NCBI GenBank assembly: GCA_002869605.1
Contig: PKUI01000101.1
Location: forward strand, 1-7,426
Source: Desulfuromonas sp.
Lineage (GTDB): Bacteria; Desulfobacterota; Desulfuromonadia; Desulfuromonadales; SZUA-401
Direction of reading: 5' to 3'
Length of the DNA stretch: 7,426 nucleotides
The notes beneath the pieces are model-generated. The model was not told the DNA's origin. It did not search any database and was given only the letters and a program-made list of their open reading frames with translations. Shown here piece after piece: positions 1 to 6,474 of the stretch (the first letter of the stretch is position 1; the number at the start of each line of letters is the position of its first letter). The translations under genes and the position numbers were made by a program.

Positions 1-113
1 ATGGTCCCGGCGTTGAGAAACACCCCCTGCACAATCACCAGCACCACCGCCCCGACCGCCAGCGCCACCAGTAGCTCGACCAGGGTCAGACCCTGCTGCA
101 AAGCAACCTTCAT
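1..113 (-). CDS. gspJ: GspJ, minor pseudopilin (N-terminus only, runs off the left edge)
   Basis: Only the first 37 codons are present. They read MKVALQQG/LTLVELLVALAVG and continue hydrophobically to VFLNAGT. This is a prepilin leader of 8 residues, with Glu at mature position 5 and the long N-terminal helix. The residue after the cut is Leu rather than the usual Phe, a variation known among prepilin-like proteins. The ATG at 113 overlaps the gspI stop (ATGA, 110-113) and has AGGGAGA 6 bases upstream. Position after gspI and the retained Glu5 point to GspJ; GspK usually lacks that Glu. The family-defining C-terminal domain is outside the window. Confidence 0.82.
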   Translation of the reverse strand, partial: MKVALQQGLTLVELLVALAVGAVVLVIVQGVFLNAGT

Positions 114-496
114 GGCACGTCTCCCTGCTCGAGCATGAACGAGGCGAGAGTAACCGCCTCGTTGTTCTGCTCATCGCCCCAGATCACCGTTACCGACACC
201 TTAAACACCCCCGGCAACGGGGTTGTCTCGCGTTCCAGGCGCCAGCTATAGCGTTCAAACGGCTCGGCAAACTGCTCCTGCTGCGGCTGCGACGGCACAT
301 CCCCGCGGGCGATGCGCTCGTTCATGATTTCCCTGCCGAGCAGCGTGGCCTCGGTCAGATGCTTCACCCGCCCATGCATGAGCAGGGAGCGATTCTGCAA
401 CGCCAACAGCGACACCAGAGCGATGGCGACCACCGCCAGGGCGACCATCACTTCCAGGAGGGTAAAGCCGTGCTCAGAAATCGCGGTCTTCTTCAT
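110..496 (-). CDS. gspI: GspI, minor pseudopilin
   Basis: GspI is the minor pseudopilin that, with GspJ and GspK, forms the pseudopilus tip complex in studied systems. The 128-residue precursor has a short leader cut after Gly10 (MKKTAISEHG/FTLLEVMVALAVVAIALVSL), with Glu at mature position 5. Typical GspI sequence follows: LTEATLLGREIMNERIARGDVP, then a YSWRLERE strand and FKVSVTVIWGD. The ATG at 496 lies inside gspH (23-base overlap) with only a weak upstream CGGAAG. This suggests it relies on coupling to gspH translation. The TGA stop overlaps the gspJ ATG as ATGA. Length and position agree with GspI. Confidence 0.93.
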   Translation of the reverse strand: MKKTAISEHGFTLLEVMVALAVVAIALVSLLALQNRSLLMHGRVKHLTEATLLGREIMNERIARGDVPSQPQQEQFAEPFERYSWRLERETTPLPGVFKVSVTVIWGDEQNNEAVTLASFMLEQGDVP

Positions 497-992
497 AGAC
501 TTCCGCCATCCCGGCCAGTGACGGGATATGCACGGTCACCACCCGCTCGTTGTCCCCCTGCAGGTGGATGGTGCTCTCGTCCATCCAGCCGACCGGGTAG
601 GCGTGGAGTTTGACTTCGCCGCTGTGCACCGTCCCCCGCCCATTGATCCAGACGTCGCGAAAGCGGATGCCGTCTCCCAGTTCACGTTCCTCACCGACCG
701 GCTGTTCCTCGAACAGTTCACCCTTGTTCACCAGGCGATGCACGGCATACTTGCCGTTGTCAAGCTGCAGCACCAGCAGGTGGGTTTCGCCCCTGAGGGC
801 CGCCTCGTTATACAGTGCCTTAACCGTGGTCGCCAGGTGCCTGGCGCTACTGTTGAGGTTACTCTGCCCGAGGGTGGCAAAACGGGGAAGAACCAGGGTC
901 ACGGCGATCGAGAGGATCACCAGCACCACCGCCAGTTCGACCAGGGTGAAGCCGTGCGACCTACTCCAGGTCCCAGTTGCCGATATCCGCAT
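474..992 (-). CDS. gspH: GspH, minor pseudopilin
   Basis: GspH is a minor pseudopilin expected near the pseudopilus tip. The 172-residue precursor has a type IV prepilin leader cut after Gly14 (SRSHG/FTLVELAVVLVILSIAVTLV), with Glu at mature position 5. A GspH/FimT-like beta-rich domain follows, including HLLVLQLDNGKYAV and the late HAYPVGWMDESTIHL. The frame stays open upstream to 1229, but those residues are unlike GspH and overlap gspG. The ATG at 992 has GAGGGG just upstream and gives a normal leader length. The gene overlaps gspG by 32 bases and gspI by 23 bases, which suggests translational coupling. Similarity among minor pseudopilins is low, so the H assignment rests on domain pattern and operon position. 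Confidence 0.9.
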   Translation of the reverse strand: MRISATGTWSRSHGFTLVELAVVLVILSIAVTLVLPRFATLGQSNLNSSARHLATTVKALYNEAALRGETHLLVLQLDNGKYAVHRLVNKGELFEEQPVGEERELGDGIRFRDVWINGRGTVHSGEVKLHAYPVGWMDESTIHLQGDNERVVTVHIPSLAGMAEVYEEDRDF

Positions 993-1407
993 CCTGCCCC
1001 TCACCCCCCGGCTGCTTATCGGGGCCATAGGAGTAGAGGTCGTACTCCCCGTGCACACCGGGCGCGATGTAAAGATATTCGCTCTCCCATGGATCCGTGG
1101 GAACCTTGGGCAGGTAGGCGTTCTCGGCATAGCGTAGCGGCATGCGCCCACTGGTCGGCTTGCGCACCAACGCCTCGAGCCCCTGCTCGGTAGTAGGGTA
1201 GAAGCCGTTGTCGAGCTTGAACATGCCAAGGGCCTGTTCGATCCCCCGTATCTGGGTCTTGACCTGGGTGATACGCGCCTCTTCGGGACGCCCCAACAAC
1301 TTCGGCATCACGATCGCGGCCAGAATGCCGAGGATAACTACGACCACCATGATCTCCACCAGGGTAAAACCCCGCTCCCCACGGAGCGGCTGAACGCTCA
1401 AGCGCAT
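961..1407 (-). CDS. gspG: GspG, major pseudopilin
   Basis: GspG is the main subunit of the periplasmic pseudopilus. The 148-residue precursor has a class III leader cut by prepilin peptidase after Gly13 (RGERG/FTLVEIMVVVVILGILAA), giving mature Phe1 and Glu5. The usual GspG core follows: MPKLLGRPEEAR, LDNGFYPTTEQGLEALV and YLPKVPTDPWE. The C-terminal loop (YSYGPDKQPGG to DADIGNW, 126-145) resembles the family calcium site and is Asp-rich. I chose the ATG at 1407 because AAGGAGAA lies 6 bases upstream. The in-frame GTG at 1425 would place that ribosome site inside the coding region. The gene ends in TAG and overlaps gspH by 32 bases. Confidence 0.96.
   Translation of the reverse strand: MRLSVQPLRGERGFTLVEIMVVVVILGILAAIVMPKLLGRPEEARITQVKTQIRGIEQALGMFKLDNGFYPTTEQGLEALVRKPTSGRMPLRYAENAYLPKVPTDPWESEYLYIAPGVHGEYDLYSYGPDKQPGGEGQDADIGNWDLE
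997..1002 (-). promoter_or_regulatory. Candidate ribosome binding site of gspH inside gspG
   Basis: GAGGGG, followed by CAGG, lies just before the ATG at 992 within the 3' end of gspG. It supports this start over the much longer open frame reaching 1229. Confidence 0.6.
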
Positions 1408-1413
1408 AAATCG

Positions 1414-1421
1414 TTCTCCTT
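1414..1421 (-). promoter_or_regulatory. Shine-Dalgarno sequence deciding the gspG start
   Basis: AAGGAGAA on the minus strand lies 6 bases before the ATG at 1407. It falls inside the longer version of the ORF that begins with GTG at 1425, so the ATG start is preferred. It sits in the 36-base gap between gspF and gspG. Confidence 0.8.
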
Positions 1422-1443
1422 GCACATATGTACTCTGCTTAGC

Positions 1444-2661
1444 TTAGCCCAGCCCTTGACTGGCCTGAAATATCGGTAACAGCACCGCCAACACCACGAA
1501 GCCGATCAGACCGCCCATCACCAGGATCAGCAGCGGCTCGACCAACGACAGCATCGCCGTAAGCGCGGTTTCGAGCTGGTGCTCGAGGGTTGTCGCAACC
1601 CGTAACAGCATGGCGGGGAGTTCTCCGGTCCGTTCTCCGACTTCGACCATGCGCCGCACCAGCGGCGGGAAGATGTTCTCACGCCCCAGGCTCGGGGCCA
1701 GCCCCTCACCCTCGCGTACGTTTTTCACCGCCTCCACGAGAATCGCAGCAAACACCCGATTGGTGGTCAGATCGCGCACCACTTCAAGGGCAGCGAGGAG
1801 CGGCATGCCGCCGTTGAGCAGGGTCGCCAGGGTGCGCGCCCAGCGCGCCGCCTCGACCTGGCGCAGCAAGCGGCCGAGCAGTGGCAAACGGAGCAGGGTA
1901 CGGTCCCACCACTGTCGACCCTTTTCGGTGGCCAGATGGCGGCGCCATAAAATCACCGCCACCACCAGCACAACCAGCAGCAGCGGCCACCAGTTGCGCA
2001 GGAAGCTGCTGGTGTTGATCAGGATCAGGCTCGGCAGCGGCAGTTGCTGGCCAAGCTCGAGCAGCATACGGGTAACCTTGGGGACTACGCTGACCATCAG
2101 AAACGCCAGCACCCCGCTGCCGACCACGACCATCAGCAACGGATAGGCGAGGGCGGCGCGTAGCTGCGAGTTGAGGCGTGCCTGCTTCTCCTGGAACTCG
2201 GCGAGCTGCTCCAGGACCCAGGCAAGACGCCCGCTCCGTTCACCGATCTCGACCGTATCACACAACAGGCGACCAAAGATCTCCGGGTAGCCCCGCAGCG
2301 CCTCGGCCAACGAGGCCCCTTCGACAACGCTGGAACGCACCTCCTTGAGCACCCTCTCCAGGTGCTGGTGCTCCTGCTGCTCGGAGACCGCGGCCAGTGC
2401 TTCGGCCAGCGGCAGCCCGGCCTCCAGCAGCGTAGCGAGCTGTCGGGTTACCGCAGCCAGGTCCTCCGCGGAGACACGCTGCTGCCAGTAACGACGCAGA
2501 TCGAGCTGCAGCTTGGGACGCTCCTTGGCTGAACGCACCTCCGAGGGAAAGATCCCCTCGCGGCGCAGCTGATCAAAGGCCGCGCGCCGGCCGTTAGCCT
2601 CGATGGTCCCGGTCATGCGGCGACCCGCGGTATTAATGGCGACGTATTCGAACAACGGCAC
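1444..2661 (-). CDS. gspF: GspF, inner-membrane platform protein of the type II secretion system
   Basis: GspF is the polytopic inner-membrane core on which GspE acts to assemble the pseudopilus. Its 405 residues match the usual family length of about 400. The start MPLFEYVAINTAGRRMTG is characteristic. Two repeated T2SSF domains follow: about 68-190 (LATLLEAGLPLAEAL, then ERSGRLAWVLEQLA) and about 273-397 (LATLLNGGMPLLAAL, then ERTGELPAMLLRVA). Membrane segments are visible at about 173-193, 224-240 and 373-397. The start codon is GTG at 2661, with AGAGGAGA 8 bases upstream inside the end of gspE. The gap to the gspE TAG is one codon (CGC), so translation is probably coupled. The stop is TAA. 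Identity is secure from sequence and position. Confidence 0.96.
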   Translation of the reverse strand: MPLFEYVAINTAGRRMTGTIEANGRRAAFDQLRREGIFPSEVRSAKERPKLQLDLRRYWQQRVSAEDLAAVTRQLATLLEAGLPLAEALAAVSEQQEHQHLERVLKEVRSSVVEGASLAEALRGYPEIFGRLLCDTVEIGERSGRLAWVLEQLAEFQEKQARLNSQLRAALAYPLLMVVVGSGVLAFLMVSVVPKVTRMLLELGQQLPLPSLILINTSSFLRNWWPLLLVVLVVAVILWRRHLATEKGRQWWDRTLLRLPLLGRLLRQVEAARWARTLATLLNGGMPLLAALEVVRDLTTNRVFAAILVEAVKNVREGEGLAPSLGRENIFPPLVRRMVEVGERTGELPAMLLRVATTLEHQLETALTAMLSLVEPLLILVMGGLIGFVVLAVLLPIFQASQGLG

Positions 2662-2664
2662 GCG

Positions 2665-4356
2665 CTAGGTCTCCTCTTGCGTTACCCGCACCACTTCCTC
2701 CAGCGAGGTTTCACCCGCCAACGCCTTGGCCAGGCCGGAAGCGAGCAGGGTACGCATCCCTCGCTGAACGGCCAGGGCCGCAATGCTCGCGGCGTCCTTG
2801 TTATCGAGAACCATGGCGCGCAGGGTCTCGTCCGGGACCAGCAGTTCGAATAGCCCGGTACGGCCACGGTAGCCGAGTTGCTGGCAGGCATCGCATCCGC
2901 AAGGACGATAGAAGGTGGTCCCGGCCTCGACCTGTCCCGCCAAGCCAAGCTCCTCGAGCAGCCCCGCTTCGACGGTAAACGCCTCGCGGCATTCCGGGCA
3001 GAGCCTGCGTACCAGGCGCTGGGCAAGGATTCCGATAATCGCCGAGGCGGCCAGAAACGGTGCCACCCCCATCTCCACCAGGCGTGTCAGGGCTCCGGCG
3101 GAGTCGTTGGTATGCAGGGTTGAGAAGACCATGTGCCCGGTCAGTGCTGCCTGTACCGCGATTTCCGCGGTCTCGGCATCACGAATCTCGCCGACCATGA
3201 TGATATCGGGGTCCTGTCGCAAAATGGAACGCAGCCCGTTGGCAAAGGTCAAATCGATCTTCGGGTTGACCTGGATCTGGCCGACGCCATCGAGCTGGTA
3301 CTCGACCGGGTCCTCGACGGTGATGATATTCTTTTCCTGCGTATTAAGACGCGAGAGCGCTGAATAGAGGGTAGTGGTCTTACCCGAACCTGTCGGGCCG
3401 GTGACCAGGAAGATACCGTGCGGCCGGTCAGTGAGCGCCTTGACCCGCGGCAGCAGCTCGGCGTCGAGTCCGACCTGTTCCAGGGTCAACACCCCCGCGG
3501 TGGTCTCAAGCAGACGCAGCACCACCCGTTCACCAAAGACCGTCGGCAGGGTCGAGGTACGAACATCGACATCCCGCCCGGCGATGCGTACCCGGAAACG
3601 TCCGTCCTGGGGGAGTCGCTTTTCGGCGATATCGAGATCCGCCATGACCTTGATGCGCGAAACGATACCGGCGTGGGCCTTGCGCGGGGGGTGGAGAATA
3701 TCGTAGAGCACCCCGTCGATGCGGAAACGCACCATCATCTCTTTTTCAAACGGCTCAAGGTGGATATCACTGGCCCGGCGCTGGCTGGCCTGGGTGAGCA
3801 TGCTGTTGACAAAGCGGATGATCGGCGCCTCGTCGCCACTGTCGAGCAGGTCGGCGGTTTCAAGCCGCACCCCGAGCCCCTCGGTCTCATCGCTACCAAG
3901 TTCGGCGATCGACTCGCCGGCTTGCGGCAACTGCTTCTCGTAGGCCCGGTTGATGGTCGCCTGGATGGTGCCGGGAGCCGCGACCACACAGGCCATTTGC
4001 GCGCCTAGCTTCACGACCAGGTCGTTGAACAGCTCCAGAGCAAGCGGATCGGCAACCGCTAGCTTCACCACCTCTTCCTCACGAGCGAGCGGCAGCACCA
4101 GGTTGCTGCGGGCGTAGCCGATAGGGATCTGTTCGAGTAGTTCCTGCTGTTCGGGGACCGGCAGTTCGCGGCAATATTCGAGCCCGAACTGGGCCGCCAA
4201 CGCCTCGGCGAGCTGCTCCTCGTTGATCAGCTGTTTACTGAGCAGGTAGGCGCCGAGCCGCTGCGACTGCTCGCGGCTCTCGGTCGCAGCCAGCTCGACC
4301 TGTTCAGCACTCAGACCGGCCTGCTCACAGAGAATTTCGCCGAGCCGCCCCGTCAT
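2665..4356 (-). CDS. gspE: GspE, cytoplasmic secretion ATPase of the type II secretion system
   Basis: GspE is the hexameric ATPase that powers pseudopilus assembly from the cytoplasmic face. The 563 residues hold an N-terminal T2SSE_N/MshEN-like region (about 1-140) with two RLG motifs at 4-6 and 33-35. The catalytic part begins near 178 (APIIRFVNSMLTQA, ASDIHLEP). It shows Walker A GPTGSGKT (320-327), an Asp box (ITVEDPVEY, 345-353), Walker B (DPDIIMVGEIRD, 382-393, with Glu390) and a His box (FSTLHTND, 411-418). A zinc-binding insert has Cys453/Cys456 and Cys488/Cys491, with an extra Cys486. The zinc insert and the neighbouring gspC and gspD favour GspE over PilB. The ATG at 4356 has GAGAGGAG 6 bases upstream and lies 3 bases after the gspD TAA. 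The gene ends in TAG, one codon before the gspF start and in the same frame. Confidence 0.97.
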   Translation of the reverse strand: MTGRLGEILCEQAGLSAEQVELAATESREQSQRLGAYLLSKQLINEEQLAEALAAQFGLEYCRELPVPEQQELLEQIPIGYARSNLVLPLAREEEVVKLAVADPLALELFNDLVVKLGAQMACVVAAPGTIQATINRAYEKQLPQAGESIAELGSDETEGLGVRLETADLLDSGDEAPIIRFVNSMLTQASQRRASDIHLEPFEKEMMVRFRIDGVLYDILHPPRKAHAGIVSRIKVMADLDIAEKRLPQDGRFRVRIAGRDVDVRTSTLPTVFGERVVLRLLETTAGVLTLEQVGLDAELLPRVKALTDRPHGIFLVTGPTGSGKTTTLYSALSRLNTQEKNIITVEDPVEYQLDGVGQIQVNPKIDLTFANGLRSILRQDPDIIMVGEIRDAETAEIAVQAALTGHMVFSTLHTNDSAGALTRLVEMGVAPFLAASAIIGILAQRLVRRLCPECREAFTVEAGLLEELGLAGQVEAGTTFYRPCGCDACQQLGYRGRTGLFELLVPDETLRAMVLDNKDAASIAALAVQRGMRTLLASGLAKALAGETSLEEVVRVTQEET

Positions 4357-4359
4357 CGG

Positions 4360-6435
4360 TTACTCCTCTCCCTCCGCCAGCGGCTCCTGCTCGGGAGCCG
4401 AGCTGCCATCAAGCAGCTCCTGCTGGATCGGGCTGAGTTCCTCATCCTTGCCCATCTCCTCCTTGCTGAAGCGGCTCATCATCTTGCGGCTGCGGCGGGT
4501 CAGGCGCTCAAGGTCTCCTGCATCGCGGACAATGTGCGGGGTGATGAAGACCAGCAGGTTGGTCTTGGTCTCTTCGGTGTACTTATGCTTGAACAGCCAA
4601 CCAAACAGGGGGATGTCGCCGAGCAGCGGTACCTTGCTGACCCGCTCCTCGACATTGGAACCGATCAACCCACCGAGTACCACGGTGCGCCCGTTCTCAG
4701 CCAGCACACTGTTGCGCAGCAAACGCTTGGTCAGGGTCGGTCCCACTTCGTTGACATTGCCAAGCTGGGTCTGGGCGAGGTCGGTTAACTCCTGGTAAAC
4801 ATTCAGTCGCACCAGGTTCCCCTCGGTCACCTGCGGGGTAAAGCGCAGGGTGAGGGCCACGTCCTGACGTTCGACCGTGACGCTCTGGGCAAGGCCGGCA
4901 CTAGCCCCGGCGTCGGTGAGGCGATTGGTGATGATCGGAACGTTGGAACCGACCACGATCTCTGCCTCCTGATTGTCAGAAGTCAACAAGCGCGGCGCGG
5001 AGAGAATGTTGACGTCCGAGTCACCCTTGCTTGCGTCGATCAACCCCGACAGTGCCGGGATCGTTATCGGGTTGCCGTCGGGTCCATCAACGGTGATCAG
5101 ATTGTACAGACCGCCGAGCAGGATGCCATCGATCGACTGACCGAGCAGGCTCGGCACGCTGCTGCCCTCAGCAGGCAGCAGCGAGGTGAGGCTGGAGGAA
5201 CCTCCGTTGAGGTTGCTGGTTCCAAACAGCACGCCGTCACCTTCGAGTGAACCGGCGCCCTGCAGCGACGTCCCGAGGGCGCTGGTTACATCCATCGACA
5301 GCTCGAGAATCAGCGCCTCGACAAATACCTGTTTGCGACGCACATCAAGCTGCTCAATGACCCTGCGCAGCACTTCGTATTCTTCCGGGGTAGAGCTCAG
5401 CACCAGGGAGTTGGTCGGCTTGTCGGCGGTAATGGTCACTGCGCCGAGGCTCTCCTTCGCCTGCTGCGCCCCCGGTGAGGCACTGGCCGGCACCCGCTTG
5501 ACCCCGGTAACGATCTCGTTGAGGGTTTTGGCCAGCTCTTCGGCGTCGGCATTCTCGAGGTAGTAGACGTGCATGGTCGACTGGTCTTTTTCCGGCTGCT
5601 GGTCAAGCTGTTCAACCAACATCCGTACCGTGACCAGGTCCTCGGAGGTCGCCATCACCACCAACGCGTTGGTACGCACGTAGGCCATGATCTGACTCTG
5701 CGCGGTATCGGTGGCCTGCACATTGCTGCGGGCACGCCGTGATGCCGCCCCTCCGCCCTGCGAAAGAAACGCCGTACAGATCTTGGCCACCTCGGTGGCC
5801 GAGGCGTAGTTCAGGGGAATGACTTCCACCGTCAGGGACGAGGTCGACACGTCGAGTTCGCGGATGATGCGGTAAAGACGCTAGATGTTGGCAGCGCTGT
5901 CGGTAATGATCAGCGTGTTGCTCGGCGCATAGGCGACCACCTGGCTGGTCTTGGGAACCAGCGGTACGAGGACCTTGCTCGCCACGGTAGCGGCGTCAAT
6001 ATGCTGCAACGGAATCAGGCGGGTAACGTATTGCTCCCCGGAGATCCCCCGACTTGTACCGGTGGGGAGGTTGTTCTCCTTGGCATCGCGCACCAACACC
6101 ACCTTGTTGACGCTCCCCGAGGGGACAATGGTGTAGCCCTTGACGTTAAGGACGGAGAGAAACACCCGGTAGGCTTCGTCCTCGCTCATCGGGCGCGGGG
6201 AGATGATGGTGATCTTCCCCTTGAGGGTCTCGTCAAAGAGAAAGTTTCTGCCGGTCATCTCGCTGACAACACGGACCAGCTCCACCAACTCGACATCCTT
6301 GAAATCAAGCGAAATACCGTCGGTAGCTTCCTGTGCGGGCTGAACCGGAGCCTGCGCTGTCTGGGCCAGCGCCGTAGCTCCATAGACTCCCACGATCACC
6401 AGCGCGATGATTATCTGTTTTACGATGCGGGCCAT
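4360..6435 (-). CDS. gspD: GspD, outer-membrane secretin, interrupted by an in-frame TAG at codon 185
   Basis: GspD forms the outer-membrane channel through which folded substrates leave. The reading frame spans 691 codons plus a TAA stop. A Sec signal peptide (about 1-25, cut near ATALA/QT) is followed by N0 (about 40-117, from ISLDFKDVELVELVRVVSEM), N1 (about 135-196), N2 (about 201-280), N3 (about 286-366, with a loop near 309-332), the secretin barrel (about 370-635, with VPLLGDIPLFGWLFK at 602-616) and a C-terminal S-domain-like tail (about 640-691). Codon 185 is TAG, lying between DSAANI and RLYRIIRELDV. A generic annotator would split the gene into 6435-5881 (184 residues, N0 and most of N1) and about 5850-4360 (N2 to the C-terminus). 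The second piece could start only at a GTG without a ribosome site and would lack a signal peptide. Both sides stay in one frame with normal secretin sequence. I therefore read it as one gene that is either recently inactivated, read through, or affected by a base error. Confidence 0.9.
5881..5883 (-). other. In-frame amber (TAG) codon inside gspD
   Basis: The minus strand reads GCC AAC ATC TAG CGT CTT TAC, which is A-N-I-stop-R-L-Y. The flanking residues match the usual end of a secretin N1 domain, where this position varies and is often charged or polar. One base change from CAG, AAG or GAG would make it. The codon is followed by C, generally regarded as a weaker termination context than U. 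A 5-base stem (TCGAC/GTCGA, 2-base loop, plus-strand 5844-5855) lies 26 bases downstream, but it is too short to be meaningful alone. Confidence 0.95.
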
Positions 6436-6442
6436 GACCCGA

Positions 6443-6450
6443 ACCTCCTT
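6443..6450 (-). promoter_or_regulatory. Strong Shine-Dalgarno sequence of gspD
   Basis: AAGGAGGT lies 7 bases before the gspD ATG at 6435. It is the best ribosome site in the window. It supports independent initiation of gspD despite the short, stop-free, same-frame link from the gspC TAG. Confidence 0.85.
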
Positions 6451-6474
6451 GCAGCGGCCAGCAGTGGCGCGCCG

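Noticed and set aside
528..1193. Long plus-strand open frames opposite gspH and gspG (also 610-1137)
   Set aside because: The products are rich in Pro, Arg and His with no domain pattern. They lie opposite clear pseudopilin genes and follow from GC-rich codon bias.
993..1229. Upstream extension of gspH to an earlier start at 1229
   Set aside because: The added residues lack any pseudopilin character and overlap gspG throughout. The ATG at 992 has a ribosome site and gives a normal prepilin leader.
3418..4008. A 196-codon plus-strand open frame opposite gspE
   Set aside because: It shadows well-conserved GspE sequence, has no recognisable motif and no clear ribosome site.
5844..5855. Stem-loop downstream of the gspD TAG as a pyrrolysine-insertion (PYLIS-like) element
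   Set aside because: The stem is only 5 bases with a 2-base loop, contains a common TCGA palindrome, and occurs in GC-rich coding DNA. It is not distinguishable from chance.
5850..5883. Frameshift or intein as the cause of the gspD break
   Set aside because: Both halves are in the same frame with nothing inserted. The protein resumes at the very next codon.
6436..6474. Terminator or promoter in the gspC-gspD gap
   Set aside because: The 39-base gap has no T-tract after a stem and no -35/-10 pair. Its only clear signal is the gspD ribosome site.
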